From contig NZ_CP031598.1 of the NCBI RefSeq assembly GCF_008728195.1, forward strand, positions 3,658,001 to 3,722,000: a DNA stretch of 64,000 nt, given 5' to 3'. Positions 25,733 through 35,666 of the stretch are shown in pieces. Under the pieces are notes generated by a model that made no database searches, was not told the DNA's origin, and saw only the letters and a list, made by a program, of their open reading frames with translations. The translations under genes and the position numbers were made by a program. Position 1 is the stretch's first letter; the number at the start of each line of letters is the position of its first letter. This stretch comes from Roseovarius indicus. GTDB lineage: Bacteria > Pseudomonadota > Alphaproteobacteria > Rhodobacterales > Rhodobacteraceae.

Positions 25733-26296
25733 TCAGGCGCGCTCGGCGTATTCCATCGTCTCGGTGTTCACGACGATATCCTCGTCGGGGCCCACGAAGG
25801 GCGGCACCATGACCTTGACGCCGTTGTCGAGCACTGCGGGCTTGAAGCTGTTGGCCGCAGTCTGGCCCTTCACCACCGGTTCCGTTTCGACCACCTTGCA
25901 CACCACTTTCTGCGGCAGCGTCGCGTTCAACGCCTCGCTTTCGTAGAATTCCACGGTGATGGTCATGCCGTCCTGCAGGAACGGGCGGCGTTCGCCGAGG
26001 ATGTCGGCGGGCAGCTCGATCTGCTCGTAGGTTTCGGCATCCATGAAGATCAGCATCCCGTCGTTTTCGTACAGGAACTGCTGGTCTTTCTGCTCCAGCC
26101 GGACACGGTCGACCTTGTCGGCACTCCGGAAGCGCTCGTTCAATTTCGAGCCGTTGCGAAGGTTGCGCAGCTCGACCTGTGCAAACGCGCCACCCTTTCC
26201 AGGTTTCACGTGGTCGACCTTCACGGCGCTCCATAGACCGCCGTTATGCTCCAGCACGTTGCCGGGGCGAATTTCATTTCCGTTGATCTTGGGCAT
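25733..26296 (-). CDS. efp: Elongation factor P
   Basis: This 187-aa ribosome-associated factor relieves stalling at polyproline. The three-barrel architecture is complete. The modifiable tip lysine is Lys34 in [12 protein letters not shown], consistent with a lysylation system as in enterics. The C-terminal signature [13 protein letters not shown] is normal. It is convergent with the fructosamine kinase gene and divergent from the 110-aa gene. Confidence 0.97.
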   Translation of the reverse strand: MPKINGNEIRPGNVLEHNGGLWSAVKVDHVKPGKGGAFAQVELRNLRNGSKLNERFRSADKVDRVRLEQKDQQFLYENDGMLIFMDAETYEQIELPADILGERRPFLQDGMTITVEFYESEALNATLPQKVVCKVVETEPVVKGQTAANSFKPAVLDNGVKVMVPPFVGPDEDIVVNTETMEYAERA

Positions 26297-26514
26297 CGTG
26301 ACTTTCCCATGACAGAAGGTTGATCATATTTCGACCAACCCTATATCTGGGGATGCAATGGTGGGCAAGACGACGAAATCTCGTGCTGCAGGTGCAGAAA
26401 GATATGCAGAAAATGCAACCTAGCTATGCAACACAGGGCTATCCGAATCGAACAAACTTCGTCATAACCATCGCCACGCCGAAAAGACAAGAGCAATAAA
26501 AGCAAGGACGAATC

Positions 26515-26847
26515 ATGAAAGATTTCGTTGACGGCACGGCCTTCAATGCTGAACAGGGCAACCGTGCTCGCAAACTGTTCGCGGCCGTGGTACTGGCCGC
26601 ACTGGACGATGCCATTTCTGACGACAAGAAATATGGCAATGGTCCGGAGCAGATCGCCCGTTGGGCGCGTTCGCGCGACGGTCGTGAAGTGCTGAGCTGT
26701 GCCGGTATCGACCCCAACGAGCGGGTTGTGACCGGCCTGATGGAATTCGTGTCGAAAGGTGTTCGCACCTCTGTCGCGCTGTCGCGTGAGGAGAGCGAGC
26801 GCCGCAATGCTGCCGCGACTCTGGCCGCCCAGGCCGAAGCCGCCTGA
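26515..26847 (+). CDS. Conserved small protein, DUF6280-like
   Basis: A 110-aa soluble, probably helical protein (KLFAAVVLAALDDAISDDKK, QIARWARSRDGREVLSCAGI). Near-identical proteins are common in Rhodobacteraceae, and I believe this is DUF6280, though I cannot check. Codon use is noticeably more relaxed (T and A in third positions) than in its neighbours, as often seen in highly expressed genes. It has a 218-bp leader shared with divergent efp and a clear terminator after it. Confidence 0.8.
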   Translation: MKDFVDGTAFNAEQGNRARKLFAAVVLAALDDAISDDKKYGNGPEQIARWARSRDGREVLSCAGIDPNERVVTGLMEFVSKGVRTSVALSREESERRNAAATLAAQAEAA

Positions 26848-26868
26848 CACTCTTTTCCTGACCTGACG

Positions 26869-26900
26869 AAAAGGCCCTGCCCCTGCGGCGGGGCTTTTTC
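26869..26900 (+). terminator. Intrinsic terminator after the DUF6280-like gene
   Basis: Stem GCCCC (26879-26883) and GGGGC (26890-26894) with loop TGCGGC, preceded by AAAAGGCCCT and followed by TTTTTC. It lies 31 bases past the stop codon and is a typical rho-independent site. Confidence 0.8.
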
Positions 26901-27064
26901 ATTTCTGTGGGTGCCAATGACGCAAGGTCACCGAGAACGACACGCGCCGATCTTCTTGCTGGAAGGTCTGCCGGCATCTGCGAGAGATCATGCGGCGGCG
27001 TTTTCATGGCTTTCCCCATGCGGATGCGCGCTGTATCACGGCACACGCAGTATGAGGGCGCGGC

Positions 27065-28525
27065 ATGGCAAAGGCGATCATGATCCAGGGCGCGGGCTCG
27101 AATGTCGGCAAGTCCATGATCGTGGCAGGGCTGGCGCGGGCCTGTGCCAACCGGGGGTTCAACGTGGCCCCCTTTAAACCCCAGAACATGTCGAACAACG
27201 CGGCCGTCACGGTCGACGGCGGCGAGATCGGCCGCGCGCAGGCGCTTCAGGCTCTGGCGGCCCGCAAGCCGGCGCATACCGACATGAACCCCGTACTGCT
27301 GAAGCCGGAAACGGACATCGGCGCACAGGTCATCGTGCAGGGCAAACGCTTTGCCACGCTCAGGGCGCGGGACTATTCAAAGCGGAAACCCAGCCTGCTG
27401 GCGGCCACGCTCGAGAGTTTTCATCGGTTGAGCCGTGACGCAGATATCGTGCTGGTCGAGGGTGCGGGAAGCCCGGCCGAGATCAATCTGAGGGCGGGCG
27501 ACATCGCCAACATGGGGTTTGCCGAAGCGGCGGGCGTGCCGGTGATCCTGGTGGGTGACATCGACCGGGGTGGCGTCATCGCCCAGGTCGTCGGCACCCA
27601 GGCGATCCTTGATCCGGCCGATGCCGGCCGAATAAAAGGTTTTGCGATCAACAAGTTTCGGGGCGACGTGAGCCTCTTCGACGACGGCCTGGCAGAAATC
27701 GTGCGGCGCACCGGCTGGCCTTCGCTCGGCGTGCTTCCGTGGTTCGAAGACGCCTGGCGCCTGCCTGCGGAAGACGTGATGGACCTCAGGAACCGACCCG
27801 GGGGGCAATTCAAGGTGGCCGTGCCACGGCTTGGCCGGATTGCGAATTTCGACGATCTCGACCCGTTGTCGGGAGAGCCGGACGTGACCGTCGAGATCGT
27901 CGAGCCGGGCCGGCCCCTGCCCGGCGACGCCGATCTCGTGCTGATCCCGGGCAGCAAGTCGACCATTGCCGACCTTGCGCACTTTCGTGCGCAGGGCTGG
28001 GATATCGACCTGACAGCGCATATCCGGCGCGGCGGGCACGTGATGGGCGTCTGCGGCGGCTACCAGATGCTCGGCCGCACGATCGCGGACCCGGAGGGAC
28101 TCGAGGGCGCGCCGGGCGAAGTTCCCGGACTTGGGCATCTCGACGTGGCAACCGTGATGAAACCTGAAAAGCACCTTGCCCTGACCCAGGCCACCTACCG
28201 GGCGACCGGAGGCCTTGTCGAGGGCTACGAGATACATCTTGGCGAGACCACCGGACCCGATTGCGCACGGGCATGGCTGGATATCGGCGGCACCCCCGAA
28301 GGGGCATCCAGTGCCGACGGCCGCATACGCGGATGCTACCTGCACGGGCTCTTTGCCTCGGACGGGTTCCGAAAGAGCTTTCTGGAAGAGCTTGGCGCGC
28401 GCTCGGACCTGTTCTTCACCGACAATGTCGACAAGACGCTGGACGCGCTGGCACAACATCTGGAGACGCATTTCGCCATCGACCAACTCCTGGGGCTCGC
28501 AGAGCCCGTGAAGGTCGACGCCTAG
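27065..28525 (+). CDS. cobQ: Cobyric acid synthase
   Basis: Amidates four side chains of adenosylcobyrinic acid a,c-diamide in cobalamin synthesis. The 486-aa enzyme has an N-terminal dethiobiotin-synthetase-like ATPase domain with P-loop GAGSNVGKS (about residues 9-17) and [11 protein letters not shown]. The C-terminal class I glutamine amidotransferase domain has nucleophile Cys in [11 protein letters not shown] and His in YLHGLF. No other cob gene is in the window and I see no convincing cobalamin riboswitch upstream. Its last four bases overlap the end of the convergent PopZ-like gene. Confidence 0.96.
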   Translation: MAKAIMIQGAGSNVGKSMIVAGLARACANRGFNVAPFKPQNMSNNAAVTVDGGEIGRAQALQALAARKPAHTDMNPVLLKPETDIGAQVIVQGKRFATLRARDYSKRKPSLLAATLESFHRLSRDADIVLVEGAGSPAEINLRAGDIANMGFAEAAGVPVILVGDIDRGGVIAQVVGTQAILDPADAGRIKGFAINKFRGDVSLFDDGLAEIVRRTGWPSLGVLPWFEDAWRLPAEDVMDLRNRPGGQFKVAVPRLGRIANFDDLDPLSGEPDVTVEIVEPGRPLPGDADLVLIPGSKSTIADLAHFRAQGWDIDLTAHIRRGGHVMGVCGGYQMLGRTIADPEGLEGAPGEVPGLGHLDVATVMKPEKHLALTQATYRATGGLVEGYEIHLGETTGPDCARAWLDIGGTPEGASSADGRIRGCYLHGLFASDGFRKSFLEELGARSDLFFTDNVDKTLDALAQHLETHFAIDQLLGLAEPVKVDA

Positions 28526-29601
28526 TCGATACCCTGGCTCGTAAGCGCCCGGTGGATTTCGCGACGCACGAGCTTGCGGACGTTACGCGTGATCCGCTCG
28601 CCCAACGCCCCCTGAAGTTCCTGCCGTACGATTTCGCTGACCATGTCGCGAAGCGCATCCTCGTCGAGAACCGCATCTTCGGAATACCATGACCCGGCTT
28701 CGGACGGGCTGGTATTGTCTCCCTCTTCCTCGGCAAGACGATCAGAGCCGGTTGAAGCGGCGGCCGCTTCCTCGAACGTATCTTCTGCGAGGTACGTGTC
28801 AGGTTTGGCATCTTGGGCACTGAAATTTGCCTCTGACTCGTCCACGTCGGTAACGTCTTCCTCGACATCCTGCCAAGGAAGCGGCGATTGCGGGCCCGCG
28901 GCATAGTCGTCATCCGACGTGCCGTCCGGCTCCCATTCCTCGTCTTTCTCGGCCACCGCGGTCTCAAACCCCGCGATGCGTGCCTCGAGAGCCTTCAGGT
29001 CGATATCGCCGGTGTCGCCTTCATCTTCGTCCTCGAAATCGGCAACATGAAGGTCTTCCGGTGCCGGCTCTTCCTGGGCAATGGGTCCATCTTCGGCCGT
29101 ATCAGCGACCAGGGCTGCGTCATCCTCGAGGTCATCCCAATCGTCTCGCACGGCAGCCAGCGTATCCGCTGCGCCGTCGTCGACGTCATCGGCATGTCCA
29201 AGGTCCGCCTCGTCAGGGGCCGTTTCTGCCTTCTCTGACCCGGTCTCAGGCTCTTCGATGCGGTCATGGATGCCGCTACGGATGAAGTGGGGAAGATCCT
29301 TGAGAATATCCTCGTCGGTTTCCTCGGCGCGTGCCTCGACGATTTCCGCGTCTTCGATACCGTCGAACCGGCCTTCATCCCAAGCCTGCGCCTCGGGCGC
29401 TTCGATTTCCATCTCCGTCGAATCGTCGCTCTCTTCGTCCACCCGCTGGGCGGGGGTCAGAACAAGCTTCGCCTCGCGCTGCTGCGCAGCGGTGCGTGGC
29501 TCGTCACGACGCTTCGGTTCCTCGCGTTCTTCCGCGGAAACCAGCCGCCGAATAGACGACAGAACGTCCTCGATTTCGACATTCGTTACGGGGTCTGACA
29601 T
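28522..29601 (-). CDS. Acidic PopZ-like (DUF2497-type) protein
   Basis: A 359-aa protein with three parts. A short N-terminal helix ([20 protein letters not shown]) comes first, then about 270 residues of very acidic, low-complexity sequence, then a C-terminal helical block of about 45 residues ([32 protein letters not shown]). That architecture matches the alphaproteobacterial polar organiser PopZ, whose N-terminal helix binds clients and whose C-terminus oligomerises. Identity is inferred from layout and these two motifs; it may be a diverged relative. The ATG at 29601 is preferred to a TTG two codons upstream. Confidence 0.7.
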   Translation of the reverse strand: MSDPVTNVEIEDVLSSIRRLVSAEEREEPKRRDEPRTAAQQREAKLVLTPAQRVDEESDDSTEMEIEAPEAQAWDEGRFDGIEDAEIVEARAEETDEDILKDLPHFIRSGIHDRIEEPETGSEKAETAPDEADLGHADDVDDGAADTLAAVRDDWDDLEDDAALVADTAEDGPIAQEEPAPEDLHVADFEDEDEGDTGDIDLKALEARIAGFETAVAEKDEEWEPDGTSDDDYAAGPQSPLPWQDVEEDVTDVDESEANFSAQDAKPDTYLAEDTFEEAAAASTGSDRLAEEEGDNTSPSEAGSWYSEDAVLDEDALRDMVSEIVRQELQGALGERITRNVRKLVRREIHRALTSQGID

Positions 29602-29673
29602 GCTCAATTACCGTTCTTGCCTTCGGATAGTCTACCGCCGAGGGCCTCTTCGCACAACAATTTAGGGAGGATT

Positions 29674-31083
29674 CTATTCTTTCCCAATCGCCCGCAACAC
29701 ACGTTCGAGCTTCTGGCCCTGCGGGCTGATCGGAACCGGCGCATCCTTGACCAGGTTGTAATATGCCTCGGGGTCATAGGTCTGCACGTTCAAGCGCAGG
29801 TCTTTCGCGGTCAGTTCACCAATCGTTTCAAGCACCTGGTAAGCCGCGATATAGAGATCGGTCTCTGCCGAAATCAGGCCCGCCTGCGCGTCGAGCAGCT
29901 CCTGTTCGGCATCCAGCACGTCAAGCGTGGTCCGGGCGCCCAGCTTGGCCTCTTCCCGGACACCTCGGAAAGCGACGCGCGCGGCGCGCACCTGTTCCTG
30001 CCCGGCCTGCCGGCTGGCCTGGGCGGCACGCAGAATGGCATAGGCGTTGCCGACATCCGCGACCACCTGCTTCTGGGTCACGTGAAGCTGACCACGCAGC
30101 GAGTCGGCCTGCGCCATCGCCTGACGCCGGGCCGAACTCAGCAAACCGCCCTGGTAGATCGGACCGGAGACCGTGACGCCGATGCTGCCCGACCGGGTGT
30201 AATCGGTGCCGTCAATCTCTTCCCCCGCGCCAAGGCGGGTCGTCAGGCTGACGCTCGGCTTCATCGCCGCCTCGGCAGCGGCCACGGTCAGCTCTGCCGA
30301 GGAGACGTCATACTGGGCCTTGCGCATGTCGGGGTGGTTCCGCACCGCAATGGATTTGGCCGTATCGATGTTGCCCGAAAGATTGGGCAACTGCCGCGGT
30401 GCACGCAACTGGCCCGGCGCACGCCCGACAGCGGACCGGTATTCCTCGACGGCTTGCGTCAGATCGCCCTGTGCCGTGGCCAGACCGCTCTGGGCCGACG
30501 CCAGCCGCGCTTCGGCCAGTGCCACGTCGGTGCGGGTCACCTCGCCCACTTCGAACCGGTCATTCGCGGCGCGCAATTCCTGGCGCAGAAGCCGCAGGTT
30601 GTTCTGACGCACCGACACCAGCTCGCCGGTGCGACGTACGTTCATGAAGGCCGCAACGGCACGCAGCAGAACTTGCTGCTCGATGTTGCGCAGCGATTCG
30701 CGGGTCGCCAACACCGTTTCCTTGGCCGCCTGCAGCCGCAGGTTGGTGCGCCCGAAATCGAACAGAAGCAGATCGAGTGAAATCCCGAGGTTCAGATCGT
30801 TCGAATCCGAGCCGCGCATGACCCCGCCCGTGCGGGTTGTCCCGAACGTCCGGGTGATATCGGCCGACCAGTTGATGATCGGGCGCAGCTCCGCGACGAT
30901 CTGCGCGACGCTTTCATCCGCGGCCCGCAGAAGGGCGCGGTTCTGCTCCAGCAGGCCGCTGTTCTCATAGGCGCTGACCAATGCGTCGGCGAGCGTTTCG
31001 GCCGATGCGGCCTGCGGTTGCGCGAAACCAAGGATAACGGCGGACACGGCACCGATAACGCGGGTCTTGAACGGGACTCTCAT
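29674..31083 (-). CDS. tolC: TolC-family outer-membrane efflux protein
   Basis: A 469-aa outer-membrane channel component for type I secretion and RND efflux. It has a signal peptide (RVIGAVSAVILGFAQPQAASA) and two internally homologous OEP repeats. The repeats have alternating helical hairpins (LRAADESVAQIVAELRPIIN; AEARLASAQSGLATAQGDLT) and the usual GARTTLDVLDAEQELLDAQ near the C-terminus. The ATG at 31083 starts the signal peptide; the frame is open further upstream but overlaps the 3' end of pcm. It lies 28 bp after pcm and is probably cotranscribed. Confidence 0.94.
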   Translation of the reverse strand: MRVPFKTRVIGAVSAVILGFAQPQAASAETLADALVSAYENSGLLEQNRALLRAADESVAQIVAELRPIINWSADITRTFGTTRTGGVMRGSDSNDLNLGISLDLLLFDFGRTNLRLQAAKETVLATRESLRNIEQQVLLRAVAAFMNVRRTGELVSVRQNNLRLLRQELRAANDRFEVGEVTRTDVALAEARLASAQSGLATAQGDLTQAVEEYRSAVGRAPGQLRAPRQLPNLSGNIDTAKSIAVRNHPDMRKAQYDVSSAELTVAAAEAAMKPSVSLTTRLGAGEEIDGTDYTRSGSIGVTVSGPIYQGGLLSSARRQAMAQADSLRGQLHVTQKQVVADVGNAYAILRAAQASRQAGQEQVRAARVAFRGVREEAKLGARTTLDVLDAEQELLDAQAGLISAETDLYIAAYQVLETIGELTAKDLRLNVQTYDPEAYYNLVKDAPVPISPQGQKLERVLRAIGKE

Positions 31084-31111
31084 ATCGGCGCTCTGCGGCC
31101 TCCTCGTTAAA

Positions 31112-31765
31112 TTACAGGGTAAAGGCGCTATGCCGCTCGAACCCGGGAAGAACCGGCGCACCGGCGTTGAAGGAAAACCGCCACGTCATCTTGCCGTCGA
31201 TCTTGTAGCCGATACGGACCGCACCAAGCGTACCTTCCATGAAGAGGCACGCAATGCGCCCACCGTCCTTGAGCTGATCGGTCAGCGCCTCGGGCAGGTG
31301 CGCCACGGCACCTTCGATCACGATCACGTCAAAGGGGCCGTGCTCGGCCGCGCCTTCGGTCAGCGGGCCTTCGTGAACCGCAACGTTGTCAGCTCCAAGT
31401 TCGGGCAGGAGCGACTGCGCCTCGGTCGCCATCTCGCTGTCTTCCTCGACCGCGACGACGGCCTGCGCCATGTGGGCGATCACGGCCGCCGAATAGCCCA
31501 GCGCGCTGCCGATATCGAGCACCAGTTCGTCCTGCTGGATGTCGAGCGCATCGAGTATCTTTGCCAGCGTGCGCGGATCGAGAACCACCCGGTTGCCGCC
31601 CAGGTCGACGTTGTCGCCCATATAAGCCGCCTCGCGCAGATGATCCGGCACGAAGGCTTCGCGCGGAACGGAAAGCATCGCGTTGATGATCGGAAACTTG
31701 GTCACATCGGAAGGTCTGACCTGGGTATCGACCATCATCGTCCGGCGGGCAGCGTAGTCAGTCAT
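31112..31765 (-). CDS. pcm: Protein-L-isoaspartate O-methyltransferase family protein
   Basis: A 217-aa SAM-dependent methyltransferase. Motif I is LDIGSALGYSAAVIAHMA with the acidic EED ribose-binding strand after it. The N-terminal MLSVPREAFVPDHLREAAYM matches the substrate-binding segment of PIMT. Other protein repair genes are absent; the pcm-tolC order is common in alphaproteobacteria. Motif I reads GSALGY where active PIMTs have GTGSGY, so the substrate may have drifted. Confidence 0.88.
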   Translation of the reverse strand: MTDYAARRTMMVDTQVRPSDVTKFPIINAMLSVPREAFVPDHLREAAYMGDNVDLGGNRVVLDPRTLAKILDALDIQQDELVLDIGSALGYSAAVIAHMAQAVVAVEEDSEMATEAQSLLPELGADNVAVHEGPLTEGAAEHGPFDVIVIEGAVAHLPEALTDQLKDGGRIACLFMEGTLGAVRIGYKIDGKMTWRFSFNAGAPVLPGFERHSAFTL

Positions 31766-31912
31766 GTTGCTAAACTCTTGCGTTCAGTCCTGTCCTGAAT
31801 GTTGTGACACATATCCCTACGCCCGACAATGTCAATCAACCCTCGAACCGGCGCTGTCGGGCCTTGCGCATGGCAGAGCGATCATATAATTCGATGCAAC
31901 CACTTCTTAGGC

Positions 31913-31986
31913 GGCGAGTTGGCGGAGTGGTGACGCAGCGGATTGCAAATCCGTGTACACCGGTTCGATTCCGGTACTCGCCTCCA
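31913..31986 (+). tRNA. tRNA-Cys (anticodon GCA)
   Basis: A 74-base cloverleaf with acceptor pair GGCGAGT/ACTCGCC, discriminator T and encoded CCA. The T arm is CCGGTTCGATTCCGG and the anticodon loop TTGCAAA has GCA at 31945-31947. U73 and GCA together are diagnostic for cysteine. Confidence 0.96.
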
Positions 31987-32311
31987 CCGTCCTACAGACA
32001 GCGTATCGCATGGTTTCAAAGCCGACCCTAAGGCAGGATCGCTTGCGCCATGCGCGTTGGCGCGAAGCCCGACCGGTGCTTGCGTTGCAGGATCGACGGT
32101 TCGTTTGCGCCCGGTTGCCCAAAAATGCAGCGCATTCGGTTGACCGGAGCATTGGCAACACCCGACCGGTCGTTCAGCAGGCTCCAAAGGGCCTCAGTAT
32201 CGTCCCGCCGGAATCGCCCGGCAACTCGGCATCGCTGCGTGATTGCCCCTCGCATTCCATCAAGCCAAGCCGTCACGAGCGGCCAAACCGGAACCAGTTT
32301 CCGTGCGGCTC
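31987..32311. other. Intergenic region, no gene seen
   Basis: These 325 bases lie between tRNA-Cys and the end of the caspase-TPR gene. Several short open frames exist on both strands, but none has a ribosome site or convincing composition. No repeat or strong hairpin stands out. Confidence 0.4.
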
Positions 32312-35300
32312 CTACCGTGCCAACTCCTGTTGGCGCTGCCTCAAGGCGTCCAGGATGCCGTCATCCGACTCGGCCCAGCCGCCCAGGTCTTTCATCTTGT
32401 CAGCGGCCTCGAGAGCGAGCCTGATGCTGCGTTCTGCGTTGCCGCCGGCCTCTGCCACCCCCTTGTGGGCCATGAATAAGTCCCTCTGCCACCGGGTATT
32501 CCGGGCGTCAGAGGCCACGAGGCGGCTGGCAATTTCAAGGCTGTCGGTAAAGGCCTCGAGCGCGGCGTCGGATTTACCTGCGGCCAGATGAACCTCACCT
32601 ATCTTGCGCAGCGTCACCGCCGTGAACCGCTGCGTCGACAGGTTGCCCGGCTCCGCATCTCGAGCGGCAGTCATCCGTGACAGGCTGGTTGCGTACTGGC
32701 CAAGTGCGCTCTCGAGATCGCCCGCCGCCACATAGGCATCCCCAAGCAACTCGTTGCTGATGGACACGACTTTCCGCCATCGCGGATTCGCGGGATCGTT
32801 CTTCAGCAACTCCGACATGACAGACACTTCCTGCCGGTAGGCAGCCACCGCCCGAGCGGGCTGTTCCATCCGCATATAAGCGTTGCCGACAAGCTCGTGA
32901 CTTACGCCGAGGATAAACCGCCAATCCGCATTTTGCGGATCCATCGAAACAAGCCGCTCGCGAAGCGCCAGGCTATTGCGGTAAAGGTCTAGCGCGGCAT
33001 CCGTCTCTCCCTTGTCCAGCAGGACGCTGGCCAGATGATCCTGGGTGAACGACAGGAAGCGGTTCAGTTCCATGTCGGTCGGGCTGGCTTCCCGCACCAG
33101 GGTCATGCGGTCGAGGCTGCGCCGATAGTACAAGATTGCCTCGTCCAGATCACCGCGATCATGCGCCAGTTGCCCGAGGCGTTCGTCGGCGACGGACAGG
33201 TCCCGTAACCAACGGACATTCGTCGGGTCCGCCTCGGACAGCAGCGACACGATATGGTGCTTTGCCTCGTAGGCGGCCTTTGCGGCCTCAGCCTCGCCCA
33301 TGCGGGTCAACACGTCACCGAGACGCTCGTGGCTGATACCAAGCACGTACTGCCAGTCGGTGTTGGCAGGATCCGCCGCAACGAGAGCCTTTCTAAGGTC
33401 GAGGCTCTCCTCGAACTTCCTGCGGGCCGCCGGCAAATCGCCTTGAATGGCATACACGTCCCCCATCCGGTCAAGCGTGATCGAGGTGAAGCGGCCAAGC
33501 TCCAAGTCGCCGGTGTTGGCTTCGCGGATCGGGATCATGCGATCGAGGCTCGCCTTGTAATGCGCCAGGGCGCCCTGCAGGTCGCCGCGTTCCTGCAGGA
33601 CGTCGCCCAGCAGTTCGTCACTGATCGAAAGATCCCTCCGCCACCGATAGCCCTCCGCCTCGCTCGCCGCCATCTCGGAGCCGAGCCGGTTCTTGTCGAG
33701 ATAGTTCGCGTGCGCCGCCGCAAGATCGCCCTGCCTGTGACGGGTGCGGCCAAGCCGTTCGTAACTGTTGCTCAGCGCGAACCGGATATCCTCGTCATCG
33801 GGGTGGCGTTCGGCCAAGGCAAGCCTCACCTCGTGGCCGGCCTGGTAGTGATCGAAGGCATCACCGATCCTGCCCTGCTCGAACAGGACGTCTCCGAGGT
33901 TGTCGCGTGAAAGGGCAAGAGCCAGTTGCAGGTCAGCATCGCCGGGGTGTTGTGCACTGGCAGTCCGGGACACCGAAAGCTGTCTCTCGAAGGCCTCACG
34001 CGCCCCGGGCAGGTTGCCGAGCGTGACGTTGATACGCCCCAGTGCCCCGAGCGCGTTGAGTTGCTGGCGTCTCGCGTCGGCCGGGATCATGTCATCCTCG
34101 ATTTCCGCGAACAGGTCGATGGCCTTGTCATAGTCGGCGCTGGCAAGCTGGTATCTGAGCTCGGCCTGGGCGGCCCCACCGTTCAGGTAATGGGTCGCCG
34201 CCTCGGAAAGCGTGCGTTCGACAAGGTTCGCCTGCAGCGTGGCCCGTGACGTTGCGTCGATATCGGCCGCTTCGGTCAGCTTGCCCCGTGCCGTATCAAA
34301 GGCACCAAGCGACAGGTGTGCTTCGGCCTCCTGCCGCAGGGCCGTAACCCTGTCATCCCCCGATCGCAGCGTGCGAAGCTCGTCCCGAACTTTCGTAAAG
34401 GCGCTGGCCGCCTCCTTCAGCTTGTCGTCGCGCTCCTGCCGGTTCAGCCCCGCAATGTCGGACCCCAGCAACGCGCCGTAGAGCGGTGCCAGTGGCATAT
34501 CGGCATCGCTGGCCACGCGCTCCACGTCGCGGCGGGTCGTGTCGTCGATCTCGGCCATCGCAAGCAGCAATCTTTCGCGCTCCGGCAAGTCCCCCGGCGT
34601 CTCGCTGACAAAGAACAGCCCCGGAAGGCCGCTTTCCACGTAGGGCAGTTGCACGCCACGAGTCCGGTCATAGACATCCTGCTGTACGAGCGTGAGGGCC
34701 GTGCGAACCTCCAGCCCGCTCGTTCCGAGATGGCGGACAAGCGCGGCTGCGAAGGGAGAGTTCTCCCCCTCCCCGTCCAGCGCCCCCTGCCCGGGCGCCG
34801 CCGCGAAGGCGTATACCAGCTTGTCCGCCCGACCGATGCGGCCAAGACCGGGGCTTACGTCCGCTTCGAGCGTGAAAGATCCCCGGCTCGCATCGCCGAC
34901 CGGCACACCGAACGCATCTGTCCGGCAGGCATCGATCAGCAACAGCCCGGCCCGGGCCGCGGAAACTGCCGCAACGACGTCGGCCAGCGGCAGGGCCGTC
35001 GCCTTCAGCTCCTCGATATTGCCGGCAGCGGCGTCGCGCGCGAAGAGCAGGTTCTCGCCATCGACCTCCATCCCGTGCCCCGCGAAATAGATGACCGCGA
35101 GATCGGCGTCCTCTGCATCTTCCGAGAACTGCTCCAGAGCGCGGCCCAGACGGACCAGATCGCGATCTGTGACCATGTCCACGTCGAACCCGAGGTCGTA
35201 AAGGATTTCGTCCATCGCGCGGGCGTCGTTGCGGGGGTTCTTGAGCGGGCGCAGCGCGTCGTACTCGCCGACACCGATCACCAGAGCCACGCGTTGCTCG

Positions 35301-35362
35301 GCAAGGGATGCCGAGCTCAGGAACACAACGAACACTGCGGCCACCAGGAATCGCACGTACAT
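32312..35362 (-). CDS. Secreted caspase-like peptidase with long TPR-type repeat array
   Basis: A 1016-aa protein. Residues 1-21 are a signal peptide (VRFLVAAVFVVFLSSASLA). Residues 24-255 are a caspase (C14, orthocaspase) domain with catalytic His96 (YFAGHGMEV) and Cys146 (LLIDACRTDAF), a bacterial metacaspase-type dyad expected to cut after basic residues. A linker to about 330 leads into helical repeats. From about 475 to the C-terminus an approximately 48-residue unit (SDELLGDVLQERGDLQGALA-like) recurs, and a 144-residue superunit recurs exactly (Trp574, Trp718, Trp862; Trp670, Trp814, Trp958). GGGAG abuts the ATG; a GTG two codons later has better spacing. Monocistronic; substrate unknown. 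Confidence 0.9.
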   Translation of the reverse strand: MYVRFLVAAVFVVFLSSASLAEQRVALVIGVGEYDALRPLKNPRNDARAMDEILYDLGFDVDMVTDRDLVRLGRALEQFSEDAEDADLAVIYFAGHGMEVDGENLLFARDAAAGNIEELKATALPLADVVAAVSAARAGLLLIDACRTDAFGVPVGDASRGSFTLEADVSPGLGRIGRADKLVYAFAAAPGQGALDGEGENSPFAAALVRHLGTSGLEVRTALTLVQQDVYDRTRGVQLPYVESGLPGLFFVSETPGDLPERERLLLAMAEIDDTTRRDVERVASDADMPLAPLYGALLGSDIAGLNRQERDDKLKEAASAFTKVRDELRTLRSGDDRVTALRQEAEAHLSLGAFDTARGKLTEAADIDATSRATLQANLVERTLSEAATHYLNGGAAQAELRYQLASADYDKAIDLFAEIEDDMIPADARRQQLNALGALGRINVTLGNLPGAREAFERQLSVSRTASAQHPGDADLQLALALSRDNLGDVLFEQGRIGDAFDHYQAGHEVRLALAERHPDDEDIRFALSNSYERLGRTRHRQGDLAAAHANYLDKNRLGSEMAASEAEGYRWRRDLSISDELLGDVLQERGDLQGALAHYKASLDRMIPIREANTGDLELGRFTSITLDRMGDVYAIQGDLPAARRKFEESLDLRKALVAADPANTDWQYVLGISHERLGDVLTRMGEAEAAKAAYEAKHHIVSLLSEADPTNVRWLRDLSVADERLGQLAHDRGDLDEAILYYRRSLDRMTLVREASPTDMELNRFLSFTQDHLASVLLDKGETDAALDLYRNSLALRERLVSMDPQNADWRFILGVSHELVGNAYMRMEQPARAVAAYRQEVSVMSELLKNDPANPRWRKVVSISNELLGDAYVAAGDLESALGQYATSLSRMTAARDAEPGNLSTQRFTAVTLRKIGEVHLAAGKSDAALEAFTDSLEIASRLVASDARNTRWQRDLFMAHKGVAEAGGNAERSIRLALEAADKMKDLGGWAESDDGILDALRQRQQELAR

Positions 35363-35666
35363 CTCCCAAGCGTGACGAACAGCCCGTGCTGCTCGTGTAA
35401 CAAGTGGTCCAGCCGGAATTTACTGCATGACCGGCTCTTGGTCTACTTGGACGATCCAAAGCGGCCGTTTCCTTGCGCCGATCACCGCATCGTGAACAGG
35501 CACGCCAAGGCAATAAGGCGGAAGGCTATCGCTTGGAGGCGGTGGTGAGCGTGGCCAGGGCACAGGCCCGAGACCCAAAGCACAATCAGGCCGAGCTATT
35601 TCTGGACAACATGACACTATAGTGCTTCCATAACCTCGATCTATGGGCCGCGAGAGGAGGAGAATC
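35363..35666. other. Divergent promoter region of caspase-TPR and LysR genes
   Basis: 304 bases without a convincing gene between the two divergent starts. The right part is AT-richer, with a perfect 10-bp palindrome CACTATAGTG at 35615-35624 and TATAGT as a possible -10 element about 45 bases upstream of the LysR start. A strong ribosome site, GAGGAGG, lies at 35654-35660. Confidence 0.45.

Noticed and set aside
26904..27064. Possible cobalamin riboswitch before cobQ
   Set aside because: GGAAGGTCTGCCGGCATC only loosely resembles a B12 box and the other conserved riboswitch segments are absent; the 160-bp leader is also short.
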